A program made the translations under genes and the position numbers. A DNA stretch of 64,000 nt from JAEZVV01 sp036652035 (GTDB lineage: Bacteria; Pseudomonadota; Gammaproteobacteria; Burkholderiales; Burkholderiaceae_F), in assembly GCA_036652035.1 (NCBI GenBank), contig JAVVWR010000002.1:39252-103251 (forward strand). The letters run 5' to 3'. The notes under the pieces were generated by a model. It saw nothing but the letters and a program-made list of their open reading frames with translations, was not told where the DNA came from and did no database searches. This document shows, in pieces, positions 26,443 to 37,772 of this stretch. Positions within the stretch are counted from its first letter, which is position 1, and each line of letters begins with the position of its first letter.

Positions 26443-27858
26443 CTACTTCCTGATTCCGCCCAAGAGCGCCGCCAATCGCACCGGCTTGCGAGCCAGTGTG
26501 TTGGTGGTGCTGGCCGACTCGATCGGAGTAGCCGGAGCGCCATCGGCCGGCTCGTAAGGTTTGGAGAAGAAGGGATCGAGCGGCGCCGATTGACGCGAAC
26601 CGCTCGCGGCCGACCGGCTGCGCTCGCGCGAGTCGCGCTCAGGACGCTCGGAGCGTTCGCGACGCGGTTCGCGCGGCTCGCGCCGCTCACCGCTGCGCTC
26701 GACCGTCAACTCGACCTGTTCGAACTTCTGCTTGGTGAGCTTTTCGATCGCCGCCACGCCACGCTCGTCGGAGCCGGTCATGAACATGATCGTCAGACCC
26801 TTGGCGCCGGCACGGCCGGTACGGCCGATGCGGTGAACATAGTCCTCCGCCTGGAAGGGCACGTCGTAGTTGATCACCACCGGCAGGTCGGCAATGTCGA
26901 TACCGCGCGCGGCCACGTCGGTGGCGACCAGCACTTCGATCGAGCCGTCCTTGAAGCCGTCGAGCGCCTTCATGCGCTCTTCCTGGGTCTTGTCGCCATG
27001 GATCGCATCGGCATTGACGCCGGATTTCTGCAACTGGCGCGCCAGGCGTCGGCATTCGATCTTGGCGTTCACAAACACCAGAACCTGAGTCAGGCGACCG
27101 CCCTCGGGGCCGCGCGTTTTCAGAAGCTGCAGCAGGGCGTCGGTCTTTTCGGACTCGTGCACCCGCACCACTTCCTGCTTGACGGTGTCGGCGGTGGCGT
27201 TGCGGCGCGCGACTTCGATCAGGACCGGGTCCTTGAGGAAGTTGGCGGCAAGCTTCTTGATCTCTTCTGAGAACGTGGCCGAGAACATCAGGCTCTGCCG
27301 CTGCTTGGGCAGCAGGTTGAGAATGCGCGAGATGTCGGGCAAGAAGCCCATGTCCAACATGCGGTCGGCTTCGTCGAGCACGACGACCTCGACCTGCGAC
27401 AGGTTGGTGTTCTTCTGTTCCAAGTGGTCAAGCAGGCGGCCGGGGGTGGCGATCACCACCTCGACCCCGGCGCGCAGCGCCTCGGTCTGCGGGCGCATGT
27501 CGACACCACCGTAGACCACCGCGACGCGCAGCGGCGACTTGGACGCGTACTTCTTGATGTTGTCGGCCACCTGATCGGCCAGCTCGCGCGTCGGCGCGAG
27601 CACCAGACCGCGCACCGGGTGGCGCGCCGGCGAAACGCTGCTGTTGGCATGCTTCATCAACACCTGCAGCATCGGCAGGCCGAAACCGGCCGTCTTGCCG
27701 GTGCCGGTCTGCGCCGCGCCCATGACGTCACCGCCCTGCAGAACGACGGGAATCGCCTTGGACTGGATCGGAGTCGGCGTGGTGTAGCCCATCTCTTGGA
27801 TGGCGGCGAGGATCTGCGGATCGAGGCCGAAATGCGAAAAGTCGTGATACTCGGACAT
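26443..27858 (-). CDS. rhlE: DEAD-box ATP-dependent RNA helicase, RhlE type
   Basis: RNA-unwinding ATPase of 471 residues. Q motif (GYTTPTPIQ), Walker A AQTGTGKT, PTRELADQ, VLDEADRMLD, SAT (FSATF), and the C-terminal HRIGRTGRAG are all present. After the core (about residue 385) comes an Arg/Glu/Ser-rich tail, typical of betaproteobacterial RhlE proteins. ATG at 27858; a TTG at 27879 is possible but unneeded. Confidence 0.95.
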   Translation of the reverse strand: MSEYHDFSHFGLDPQILAAIQEMGYTTPTPIQSKAIPVVLQGGDVMGAAQTGTGKTAGFGLPMLQVLMKHANSSVSPARHPVRGLVLAPTRELADQVADNIKKYASKSPLRVAVVYGGVDMRPQTEALRAGVEVVIATPGRLLDHLEQKNTNLSQVEVVVLDEADRMLDMGFLPDISRILNLLPKQRQSLMFSATFSEEIKKLAANFLKDPVLIEVARRNATADTVKQEVVRVHESEKTDALLQLLKTRGPEGGRLTQVLVFVNAKIECRRLARQLQKSGVNADAIHGDKTQEERMKALDGFKDGSIEVLVATDVAARGIDIADLPVVINYDVPFQAEDYVHRIGRTGRAGAKGLTIMFMTGSDERGVAAIEKLTKQKFEQVELTVERSGERREPREPRRERSERPERDSRERSRSAASGSRQSAPLDPFFSKPYEPADGAPATPIESASTTNTLARKPVRLAALLGGIRK

Positions 27859-27966
27859 GCGTGCGTGAGACTCAGGCAAGTGCCGCGGTCCGACGCGGCG
27901 GCGCGAAGGCGGGTCCGCCTCCGAGGAGTGTGCCCTCCACGCGTCGCGCGCGGAGGGTTTTCAGTT

Positions 27967-28042
<76 letters not shown>

Positions 28043-28085
28043 GCCGTCAAGACGACAGGGCCGGCTGGATTCGCCGGCAGGCAAG

Positions 28086-30296
<2,211 letters not shown>

Positions 30297-30800
30297 TGCT
30301 CCACCTGGTTGTCCACCACGATCCGCCGTCGCCCGGCGCCCGGACTACCTTCGTCCACGCAGCCACACTTTGGTTCAGTGCAGCCACGCACTCTCATCGT
30401 TTTTACCGCCCGTGCCCTGCGGCACCGGTCTCAATAAATCTCTGGGCGCAGCAGGCCATGACAAGCCCGCCAATACGTCCGCCCGTCGGCGGCGGCCTGA
30501 CATCCGGGCCACTTGCAAACGGGCTCAACTCGAAACTCTTAAAAAAGAAACCGCGGGCACTTCGCGCTGCGCCGCTGCGACTCACGTTCGGCGCAGGATC
30601 TTCGACATGAATGCCGGAGCCCCTTTGGGCGGGTCCGGTCGGTGTCTGCCGTGCGCGCAAGTCAGCGGGATGTCAGGCGCCTCCGATCAATCGCGATCTC
30701 CTGGGCGCCTCCAGAGCGCTCCGATTGGAGGGGCGCCCGGAAAAATGTTTAATTGTAGCAGGCGCGCCCATTTTCGAGGCGCCACAGCCTGCCGCATCAA
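30297..30800. other. 504-bp dnaG-rpoD intergenic region
   Basis: No credible gene on either strand. On the rpoD strand it holds a TACAAT (30757-30752) with no good -35, then a strong hairpin (separate entry), then about 400 bases of leader before rpoD. Open frames crossing it have no family resemblance. Confidence 0.6.
30703..30738 (-). promoter_or_regulatory. strong hairpin near the start of the rpoD leader
   Basis: GGGCGCC/GGCGCCC plus TCCA/TGGA arms with a 2-nt bulge and a 12-nt loop, about 15 bases downstream of TACAAT on the minus strand. No T-run follows in that sense, so it is not a classical terminator of dnaG. A leader or mRNA-processing structure between dnaG and rpoD is possible. 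Confidence 0.4.
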
Positions 30801-32576
30801 TCACTGCGAACTACCTGCCGAGGCTTGACGCGCTGCTTTGAGTTTGGCTTGCCGCTCCATCAGCCGTTGGATCAGAGTCCGCGACTCGGCAGTGAGTCCA
30901 GCCGAAATCAAAGCTTCGAGTTCGGCGCTGACACGCTGCAACTCCAGATTCAGAAAGGCCGCACTCAACTCCTGACGTGCCGCCTCGAGCGGAGTCTCGA
31001 GCATCATTTCTCGCGCCGCCAGATGGCGGTATTCCTCGCCCCATTGGCTGGCTCCCAAGCCCTCCATGAGCGCGGCCTGCGATGGCGCCATTCCGCCATC
31101 AACGGCGGTTGCCGCACGCCAGACCTCAACAATCTGCTCATCGGTCGGCTCGTCGCGCCCGACCAGCTCATCGACGATCTGTGCGTTGAATTCCCGCGCC
31201 AGCAGAGGATGAGCCAACAGGTATTGCAGGATGCGCTGCTTGAGGTCTTCAACTTCAACGTGGCGCACCGGACGCGACCGGGCGGCACGCCGGGGGGAGC
31301 GGGCACGCCGCAAGCCATAGAGAGCCTCGACCTCGTCGAGCTCGGTACGAGCGGCATGCGCCAAATCCTGCATCAACTGCAGGCGCATCGCGCCACCCGG
31401 CATTGCGGTAATGAGCGGCTTGGCTTCCGCCAGCAGAGCCGCTCGCCCTTCGGATGTATCCAGCGCCTTACCCTCACCCAAGGCCCGCAGGAAAAACCGC
31501 GACAAGGGCAAGGCCTGGCCCAGCTCCTCTTCAAACGCTTGGCGCCCGCGCTCCTTGATCAAGCTGTCGGGATCCTCTCCTTCGGGCAACAAGAGAAAGC
31601 TGGCACGCTGCGTATCGCCAATCACGGGCAGAGCCGCCTCGAGCGCGCGGCGCGCGGCCTTGCGGCCGGCATTGTCACCATCGAACGCAAACACGACGTG
31701 GTCGGTGAGTTTGAGCAAGGTCGCCACATGGCTGCTGGTGACGGCGGTACCGAGCGCCGCGACCGATTCATCGAACCCCGCTTGCGAGAGCTGGATGACA
31801 TCCATATAGCCCTCGACCACGACCGCGCGACCATTGGCGCGAATCGCCTCGCGCCCCTCGAACAGGCCGTAAAGCTCTTGGCCCTTGTGGAACACTGGGG
31901 TTTCGGGCGAGTTGAGGTACTTGGGCTCCCCTGAACCGAGAACCCGCGCCCCGAATCCGATCACCGCGCCACGACTATTGCGAATGGGAAACATCAGACG
32001 ACCGCGAAACCGGTCATAACGCTTACCTTCGTCACCCACAATCACCAGACCCGCCTCCTGCAGACGCGAATCTTCGTAAGTCGCGAAAGCCTCTTTTAAA
32101 GGCTGCCAGGAGTCGGGCGAGAAGCCGAGCGAAAACCGCGCGGCGGTCACGCCGCTCACGCCGCGGTTCTTGAGGTAGTCGATGGTCGTCGGACTGGCCT
32201 TGAGACGCGTCTTGTAGAACTCCGCCGCCTCGCCCATCAAATCGGTCAATGCGCGCGTCCGGCTCGCTTTCTCAACGTTGCCAGGCTCATCAGGAACTGT
32301 CAGTCCCGCACTTTGAGCCAACTCGCGGATCGCCTCGACATAGCCCAGCCCGCGATACTCCATCAAAAAGCCAATCGCGCTGCCATGCGCGCCGCAGCCA
32401 AAGCAGTGATAGAACTGCTTCGACGGACTGACGGTGAACGAGGGCGACTTTTCGTTATGGAAAGGGCACAGACCCAATTGATTCTGGCCGCCCTTTTTAA
32501 GCTGTACATAACGACCCACCACGTCGACAACGTCGACACGGGCCAGCAAATCCGAGATGAAGCTCTGGGGAATCAT
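30801..32576 (-). CDS. dnaG: DNA primase
   Basis: Makes RNA primers for replication. 591 residues: an N-terminal CHC2 zinc-binding domain (GLCPFHNEKSPSFTV, then FYHCFGCG), the RNAP-like catalytic core with the TOPRIM acidic residues in VVVEGYMDVI and VFAFDGDNAGRKA, and the C-terminal helicase-interaction domain. ATG at 32576. Followed by a long leader to rpoD. Confidence 0.98.
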   Translation of the reverse strand: MIPQSFISDLLARVDVVDVVGRYVQLKKGGQNQLGLCPFHNEKSPSFTVSPSKQFYHCFGCGAHGSAIGFLMEYRGLGYVEAIRELAQSAGLTVPDEPGNVEKASRTRALTDLMGEAAEFYKTRLKASPTTIDYLKNRGVSGVTAARFSLGFSPDSWQPLKEAFATYEDSRLQEAGLVIVGDEGKRYDRFRGRLMFPIRNSRGAVIGFGARVLGSGEPKYLNSPETPVFHKGQELYGLFEGREAIRANGRAVVVEGYMDVIQLSQAGFDESVAALGTAVTSSHVATLLKLTDHVVFAFDGDNAGRKAARRALEAALPVIGDTQRASFLLLPEGEDPDSLIKERGRQAFEEELGQALPLSRFFLRALGEGKALDTSEGRAALLAEAKPLITAMPGGAMRLQLMQDLAHAARTELDEVEALYGLRRARSPRRAARSRPVRHVEVEDLKQRILQYLLAHPLLAREFNAQIVDELVGRDEPTDEQIVEVWRAATAVDGGMAPSQAALMEGLGASQWGEEYRHLAAREMMLETPLEAARQELSAAFLNLELQRVSAELEALISAGLTAESRTLIQRLMERQAKLKAARQASAGSSQ

Positions 32577-32601
32577 GGGCGCCCGGCCAATTTATGCACG
32601 T

Positions 32602-32646
32602 GCGAAAACGCATCGCGCGAAAACGCGCAATGCGAAAACCCACCGC
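32602..32646. repeat. three tandem 15-bp repeats before dnaG
   Basis: GCGAAAAC recurs at 32602, 32617 and 32632, exactly 15 bp apart, in the 85-bp gap between yqeY and dnaG. The third copy is more diverged at its end. Function unknown; replication-slippage debris or a small regulatory array. Confidence 0.6.
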
Positions 32647-32661
32647 AAGAACAGGCAAAAC

Positions 32662-33105
32662 TCAGAGGAGCTTCGCCTTAACCTGCGCTGAGACCTGGGC
32701 AATATCCGCCCGGCCCGTCAATGACGGCTTGAGCAAGGCCATCACCTTGCCCATTGCCTGCGGACCGGTCGCCCCTGCCGAAGCAATGGCCGAATCGATC
32801 AGCGTGGCAATTTCCTCGGCCGCGAGCGGCTGCGGCAAGTAGACGTTGATCACCTCGATCTCGGCCCGCTCCTTCGCGGCAAGATCCGGGCGATTAGCCG
32901 CGTCGTACTGCTCAGCAGCGTCACGACGCTGCTTGACCAGTTTGGCGATGATGGCCAGCACTGCACCATCGTCCGCCTCGACGCGCTCGTCGACTTCCTT
33001 CTGCTTGACCGCCGCGAGCAAGAGCCGAATAGCCGAAAGCCGCTCTGCGTCTTTAGCACGCATCGCGTCTTTCATATCGGAGGAAATCCGGGCTTTGAGA
33101 CTCAT
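32662..33105 (-). CDS. yqeY: GatB/YqeY domain protein
   Basis: 147-residue protein of the YqeY family, related to the tail domain of GatB. Starts MSLKARISSDMKDAMRAKD; contains the PLAAEEI and GKVMALLKP segments. Probably tRNA-related but its exact job is not established. Sits between rpsU and dnaG in the conserved cluster. Confidence 0.93.
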   Translation of the reverse strand: MSLKARISSDMKDAMRAKDAERLSAIRLLLAAVKQKEVDERVEADDGAVLAIIAKLVKQRRDAAEQYDAANRPDLAAKERAEIEVINVYLPQPLAAEEIATLIDSAIASAGATGPQAMGKVMALLKPSLTGRADIAQVSAQVKAKLL

Positions 33106-33174
33106 GTCACGACCGTCCGATGCGCGCGGCGAGCCAAGCTCAGCGGCACGCGCATCGAGCGCGATGGCGAACCA

Positions 33175-33387
33175 TCAATACATCTTCTTCGGCAGCATCT
33201 GGCTGCGCAGGCGCTTGTAGTGACGCTTGACGGCGGCAGCCTTCTTGCGCTTGCGCTCGGCGGTGGGCTTCTCGTAGAACTCGCGGGCACGCAGTTCGGT
33301 GAGCAGGCCGCTCTTTTCGATGGTGCGCTTAAAGCGACGCAGCGCAACTTCGAAGGGTTCGTTTTCTTTGACGCGAATAGTGGGCAT
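33175..33387 (-). CDS. rpsU: 30S ribosomal protein S21
   Basis: 70 residues starting MPTIRVKENEPFEVALRRFK with the very basic C-terminus typical of bS21. It is found inside a longer open frame; the real ATG is at 33387. First gene of the rpsU-yqeY-dnaG-rpoD cluster and divergent from tsaD. Confidence 0.97.
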   Translation of the reverse strand: MPTIRVKENEPFEVALRRFKRTIEKSGLLTELRAREFYEKPTAERKRKKAAAVKRHYKRLRSQMLPKKMY

Positions 33388-33429
33388 CGGGCACCTAGTG
33401 GTAACAAACTTACCGGCAGAAAGCCAAGC

Positions 33430-33459
33430 ATTGTAGTCGCAAAACGAAACCAGAGACAA
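33430..33459 (-). promoter_or_regulatory. probable sigma-70 promoter of rpsU
   Basis: On the minus strand TTGTCT (33459-33454) and TACAAT (33435-33430) are separated by 18 bp, about 43 bases before the rpsU ATG, within the 145-bp divergent region with tsaD. Confidence 0.55.
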
Positions 33460-33532
33460 GCGCCAAACCGTTTCACCTATCGCCGGCACCCCCGGGAAAG
33501 ACCCGCAAGGCGACCCGATTAGACTTCGGACC

Positions 33533-34567
33533 ATGCTGATCCTCGGAATCGAAACCTCCTGCGACGAGACCGGCGTGGCCCTGCTCGATAACCGCCACGG
33601 CCTGCTCGCCCAAGCCCTTCACTCGCAAATCGAGATGCATCGCGCCTATGGCGGCGTGGTGCCTGAACTAGCGTCTCGCGACCATATTCGGCGGGTATTG
33701 CCGCTGACCGACCAAGTGCTCGCCGAAGCTGGCAAGTCCCGCGTTGATGTTGACGCCATCGCCGTCACCGAAGGCCCCGGGCTGGCGGGGGCGTTGCTAG
33801 TGGGCACCAGCGTCGCGCATGCCATCGGCTTTGCTCTGGGCAAGCCGGTGGTGGGCGTCCACCACCTTGAGGGCCACTTGTTATCCCCTCTGCTGGCGGC
33901 GCCACGCCCGGAATTTCCCTTTGTGGCGCTGTTGGTCTCGGGCGGCCATACCCAGTTGCTGCGTGTCGACGCGCTCGGCCAGTACCAATTGCTGGGCGAA
34001 ACGCTTGACGATGCCGCCGGTGAAGCCTTCGACAAGACCGCCCAATTGCTCGGCTTGCCCTATCCCGGCGGCCCTGCCGTATCGAAGCTGGCCGAGTCGG
34101 GTCAAGCCCGCGCTGTTGAGCTGCCACGCCCCATGCTCAAGAGCGGCGACCTCGACTTCAGCTTTTCAGGGCTCAAGACGGCGGTTCTGACCGCGGTGCG
34201 GCGCGCCGGCGATGCTATGACCGAGCAACTGCGTGCCGATATCGCGCGCGCCTTCGTTGACGCCGTGGTCGATGTCCTTTCGACCAAAGCCATGCGAGCG
34301 CTCGACCAGACTCGCATGAAGACCCTGGTGGTCGCCGGCGGAGTCGGCGCCAACGTGCAGTTGCGAACACGCCTGCAAGCTGAGGTCGCCAAGCGCGGCG
34401 CAGCGGTTCACTTTCCACCACTCCACCTTTGTACCGACAACGGAGCAATGATCGCCGCGGCTGGACTGGCGCGTCTGCAGCGGCTCGATATTGCATCACT
34501 AGCCGAGACGCTCGCGTACTCGGTGCGGCCGCGCTGGACACTGGCGGAAGCGACCGCGCGTGCCTGA
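33533..34567 (+). CDS. tsaD: tRNA N6-threonylcarbamoyladenosine transferase subunit TsaD
   Basis: Transfers threonylcarbamoyl to A37 of ANN-decoding tRNAs with TsaB and TsaE. 344 residues, ASKHA fold. Starts MLILGIETSCDETGVALLD; YGGVVPELASRDH, the metal histidines in HHLEGHLLSP, SGGHTQL, and VVAGGVGANVQLR are all present. Divergent from rpsU, the classic proteobacterial arrangement. Confidence 0.98.
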   Translation: MLILGIETSCDETGVALLDNRHGLLAQALHSQIEMHRAYGGVVPELASRDHIRRVLPLTDQVLAEAGKSRVDVDAIAVTEGPGLAGALLVGTSVAHAIGFALGKPVVGVHHLEGHLLSPLLAAPRPEFPFVALLVSGGHTQLLRVDALGQYQLLGETLDDAAGEAFDKTAQLLGLPYPGGPAVSKLAESGQARAVELPRPMLKSGDLDFSFSGLKTAVLTAVRRAGDAMTEQLRADIARAFVDAVVDVLSTKAMRALDQTRMKTLVVAGGVGANVQLRTRLQAEVAKRGAAVHFPPLHLCTDNGAMIAAAGLARLQRLDIASLAETLAYSVRPRWTLAEATARA

Positions 34568-34592
34568 AGCCTAGGCCCAGCGGGCCAAGCCC

Positions 34593-35222
34593 TCAGCGCG
34601 CCGCGCCGGGCTTGGCCTTCTGGCCAATTCGGCTTTCCTTGCCAGCCATCAGCTTCCCGATGTTGACGCGATGGCGCCACACGGTGAATCCCGCCACCAC
34701 TGTCACGGCGACGAAGGTCGGGCCAAATCCCCACACCAGCGCATAGAACGGCGGCGCAAATCCGCACGCCACGATCGAGGCCAGCGACGAGTAGCGGAAG
34801 AACACCGCCACCATCAGCCACACGATCAGGGCCGCCAGGCCCAGCCAAGGCTGGAGCGCAAGCAGGACGCCCGCTGCCGTCGCCACCCCCTTGCCACCTT
34901 TAAACTTGAGAAAGATGGGATAGAGGTGGCCCAAAAACACCGCCATCGCCACCAGCGCCACGGTGCCGTCTTCCAAACCCCAATTGCCGCCCCAACGTTG
35001 GGCTGCCCACACGGCGATCCAGCCTTTGGCTGCATCCCCAAGCAAAGTCACCAACGCGGCGATCTTGTTGCCCGAGCGCAAAACATTGGTCGCGCCAGGA
35101 TTGCCCGAACCATAACTGCGCGGATCGGCCAGGCCCAAGAACCGGCTCACCACCACGGCAAACGAGACCGAGCCCAGGAGGTACGCCGCCAACACCGCTG
35201 CGACGAGATAGAAAAAAGTCAT
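34593..35222 (-). CDS. plsY: glycerol-3-phosphate acyltransferase PlsY
   Basis: Membrane acyltransferase using acyl-phosphate to acylate sn-glycerol-3-phosphate. 209 residues, five or six hydrophobic segments; conserved loops GSGNPGATNVLR, GHLYPIFLKFKGGKGVAT and a final basic tail. It starts 3 bases after the ybaK stop. Convergent with tsaD. Confidence 0.96.
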   Translation of the reverse strand: MTFFYLVAAVLAAYLLGSVSFAVVVSRFLGLADPRSYGSGNPGATNVLRSGNKIAALVTLLGDAAKGWIAVWAAQRWGGNWGLEDGTVALVAMAVFLGHLYPIFLKFKGGKGVATAAGVLLALQPWLGLAALIVWLMVAVFFRYSSLASIVACGFAPPFYALVWGFGPTFVAVTVVAGFTVWRHRVNIGKLMAGKESRIGQKAKPGAAR

Positions 35223-35225
35223 GAA

Positions 35226-35717
35226 TCAGTCCTCCAGCGCGCATTCAACTGGCTGCGCGCCGAGCAATTGGGTGAGCACGGCGGGCGCGACCGAGACCAG
35301 ATAACCGCGCCGACCGCCGTTGATGTAAATGCGGGGAAGGTCGAGCACGCTCGCCTCGACATAGACCGGCATCGTCTTGCGAGTGCCGAACGGCGAGGTG
35401 CCTCCGACCTGGTAGCCACTATGGCGCTGCGCAATCTCAGGTTTGCAGGCCTCGATCCGCTTGCGCCCGGTTTGTCGCGCCAGATTCTTGGTCGAGACCT
35501 TGCGGTCGCCGTGCATGAGCACAACCAGCGGCTTGGCCGACTCGTCCTCCATGATCAGCGTCTTGACCACCGCGTGCTCGGGAACACCAAGCGCCTCCGA
35601 CGAGACCGCGGTCCCCCCATGTTCGACGTACTCGTAGACGTGTTCGTCGAACTCGACCTTGTTTTTCCGCAGCCACTGGGTGGCCGGCGTTTCTGAGACG
35701 TGGGAATGCTTAGCCAT
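35226..35717 (-). CDS. ybaK: Cys-tRNA(Pro)/Cys-tRNA deacylase YbaK
   Basis: Trans-editing factor that hydrolyses mischarged Cys-tRNA(Pro). 163 residues; KTLIMED, the catalytic-pocket VSTKNLARQTG, and YQVGGTSPFGTRK are characteristic of the YbaK/EbsC group within the INS/YbaK superfamily. About 20 bases after the xerD stop. Confidence 0.94.
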   Translation of the reverse strand: MAKHSHVSETPATQWLRKNKVEFDEHVYEYVEHGGTAVSSEALGVPEHAVVKTLIMEDESAKPLVVLMHGDRKVSTKNLARQTGRKRIEACKPEIAQRHSGYQVGGTSPFGTRKTMPVYVEASVLDLPRIYINGGRRGYLVSVAPAVLTQLLGAQPVECALED

Positions 35718-35737
35718 GCAGGCGAGTTTAACGGCGC

Positions 35738-36661
35738 TCAGCCACGCGGATGATGCTGCGAGTGCAGGCTCTTCAAGCGCGCGCGCGCCACATGGGTGTA
35801 GATCTGGGTGGTCGAAATATCCGCATGACCCAACAGCAATTGCACCACCCGCAAATCAGCGCCGTGGTTGAGCAAATGAGTAGCAAACGCATGGCGCAGC
35901 CCGTGGGGCGACAGCGGCGCACTGATCGCCGCCATTCGCGCATGGCGCTTGACGATCAGCCAGAAGGCCTGACGGGTCATCGCCACCGCGCGCTGGGTCA
36001 CAAAGACCGCATCGGAGCTGCGCCGCCCCAGCAACTGGGTACGCGAAAAAGCAAAATAGCGCTCAAGCCACAGCCGTGCTTCTTCACCCAAGGGAACGAT
36101 GCGCTCCTTGCTGCCTTTGCCAAGCACCCGCACCAAGCCCTCCTGCAGTGACAGTTGCACCAGACTCAGCCCCACCAATTCCGAGACGCGCAGCCCGGTG
36201 GCGTAGAGCAGCTCCAGCATCGCGCGGTCGCGCAGCCCGAGCGGGGTCTGCACATCAGGAGCGCCCAGCAGCAACTCGACTTGCTCCTCATTGATCGCTA
36301 CCGGGAAACGCACCGGCAACTTGGCCGACAGCAAGCGCAGCGTCGGATCCGCGCTAATTTTTGATTCACGCAAAGCCCAGCGATAAAAACGCCGCAGCAC
36401 GGCGAGACGGCGATTGGCAGTTGAAGTGCGAGTGGCTTCATGCTCTGCAGCGATCCAATCGCTCAGGTCGGCCTCGCTCGCCGCAAGCAGACCACGCTCA
36501 TCGAGATGCGCGACCAGACCGTTCAAATCCCGTCGATACGCAGCCAGCGTGTTGGTGGAAAGACCATCCTCCAACCACACCGCGTCAACAAATTCATCGA
36601 TCTCGGGAGCGAGCGCGGCTGACACGCTCAGCGACACTGCGCTTCGTGCGCGAGCAACCAT
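35738..36661 (-). CDS. xerD: site-specific tyrosine recombinase XerD
   Basis: Resolves chromosome dimers at dif with XerC and FtsK. 307 residues: core-binding SAM-like N-terminal domain (about 15-105), catalytic domain with Arg in YATGLRVSEL, Lys in GKGSKERIVP, HGLRHAFATH, LLGHADISTT and the nucleophile in QIYTHV. Chromosomal housekeeping context, not an integron or phage. Start overlaps the ogt 3' end by 34 bases. Confidence 0.95.
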   Translation of the reverse strand: MVARARSAVSLSVSAALAPEIDEFVDAVWLEDGLSTNTLAAYRRDLNGLVAHLDERGLLAASEADLSDWIAAEHEATRTSTANRRLAVLRRFYRWALRESKISADPTLRLLSAKLPVRFPVAINEEQVELLLGAPDVQTPLGLRDRAMLELLYATGLRVSELVGLSLVQLSLQEGLVRVLGKGSKERIVPLGEEARLWLERYFAFSRTQLLGRRSSDAVFVTQRAVAMTRQAFWLIVKRHARMAAISAPLSPHGLRHAFATHLLNHGADLRVVQLLLGHADISTTQIYTHVARARLKSLHSQHHPRG

Positions 36662-37131
36662 AACTTGACTCGTTGGTGAAAGCCGCTGCCGCTATGGGCA
36701 AAACCACCCACGCTGGAAGCGGCAACCACGCGATGACAGGGGATCAGAAGCGGCAAGGGGTTATCGCCACAAGCTTGGCCGACTGCGCGAGGAGCCGACC
36801 CCAGCTCAGCGGCAATCTCGCCGTAGGTGCGGGTCGCTCCTGGCGCTATCGCAGCGATCGCGCGCCAGACCTGGCGCCGGAAATCGGTGCCTGCGGGCAG
36901 CTCGAACCCATCGAATTGCCAACGACGTCCCGCCAGATAATCCTCGACTTGCCGCGCCACGCGCTCTGCGCCAACCGTGCGGGCGCTGCACACACACATC
37001 GCCGGCAGGAAGACGAGTTCTTCCAGCTGCGCCCCCGAGGCCCGAATACCCACGGCGCCAAAGGGCGCTACCACCACCGCGTCGAAGTCGGCGGGCGAGC
37101 CCGGCTCACGCAAGCGCGCCCGCACGCCCAT
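36628..37131 (-). CDS. ogt: methylated-DNA--protein-cysteine methyltransferase
   Basis: Suicide repair enzyme removing O6-alkyl groups from guanine. 167 residues. Active-site motif IPCHRVV, the recognition-helix region YGEIAAELGSAPRAVGQA, and GGFAHSG are seen. ATG at 37131 overlaps the upstream stop (TGATG); a GTG at 37134 is possible. It also overlaps xerD. Confidence 0.94.
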   Translation of the reverse strand: MGVRARLREPGSPADFDAVVVAPFGAVGIRASGAQLEELVFLPAMCVCSARTVGAERVARQVEDYLAGRRWQFDGFELPAGTDFRRQVWRAIAAIAPGATRTYGEIAAELGSAPRAVGQACGDNPLPLLIPCHRVVAASSVGGFAHSGSGFHQRVKLWLLAHEAQCR

Positions 37132-37730
37132 CACGACTGACCGAGCAAACCCTGCTTCAGGCCCGCATCAACCGGCTTGCCTCCGAGCCAGATACGCAAG
37201 ACGGCCGAATAAAAATCCTCGCCTGCAATGGCATTGCCCCTGGCCTGGCCATTGACGGTGATGCGGGTGCCGCCTTCCGGGGTGTAATCAAAGTTGATCA
37301 GGTCACCCTTCTTGGCCTCGCCGATGCTCTTGAGAATGGCATCGAGCGCGTCGATCCTGGGCTTGAGGGCCGCGAGTTGCGCCTCCGGCACATTCGCTTT
37401 CATGCCGTCATTGAACGACGAGATAAAACTATCGGCATCGACCGTGCGCAACAGGCCCAGGCTGACGCGGCGCGGGCCCTTCTCGCCGATCACGCCGGCC
37501 GCATCCGCGCTTTTCTTTGGCACATAGAGGCCAGCAGCGTAGACCTTGAAGATGGCCCGGGTACGAATTCCCGTGCCATTGAGCTGCAGCGTCTGGCCAC
37601 CAACCTGAACCGTGGATTCAAACCGAATGCCTTCGACCGACACCCCCTGAGCGCCCGCGCCGCCTGCGACCAAGGCCAGGCCCAAAGCCAAACCGGCCGC
37701 AGCCGACCACTTGCGAAGATAAGAATGCAT
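37131..37730 (-). CDS. exported chalcone-isomerase-fold protein, copy 1
   Basis: 199 residues with a cleavable signal peptide (about 1-27, GLALGLALVAGGAGAQG). The mature part shows VEGIRFESTVQVGGQTLQLNG, KVYAAGLYVPKKS and GEDFYSAVLRIWLGGKPVD, features of the chalcone-isomerase-like family. Bacterial members have no known flavonoid role; periplasmic lipid or fatty-acid binding is only a guess. A paralogue lies 42 bases upstream. Confidence 0.85.
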   Translation of the reverse strand: MHSYLRKWSAAAGLALGLALVAGGAGAQGVSVEGIRFESTVQVGGQTLQLNGTGIRTRAIFKVYAAGLYVPKKSADAAGVIGEKGPRRVSLGLLRTVDADSFISSFNDGMKANVPEAQLAALKPRIDALDAILKSIGEAKKGDLINFDYTPEGGTRITVNGQARGNAIAGEDFYSAVLRIWLGGKPVDAGLKQGLLGQS

Positions 37731-37772
37731 TGCGTTGTCTCCTTGAGGGTGCTTCTCGTTATTGAAGGCGCT

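Noticed and set aside
27900..27966. GC-rich inverted repeats after the tRNA as a terminator
   Set aside because: CCCTCC/GGAGGG pairing is weak with a long loop and no T-run follows.
35738..36661. Tyrosine recombinase as sign of a mobile element
   Set aside because: It is housekeeping XerD in a conserved gene order; no attachment sites or cargo.
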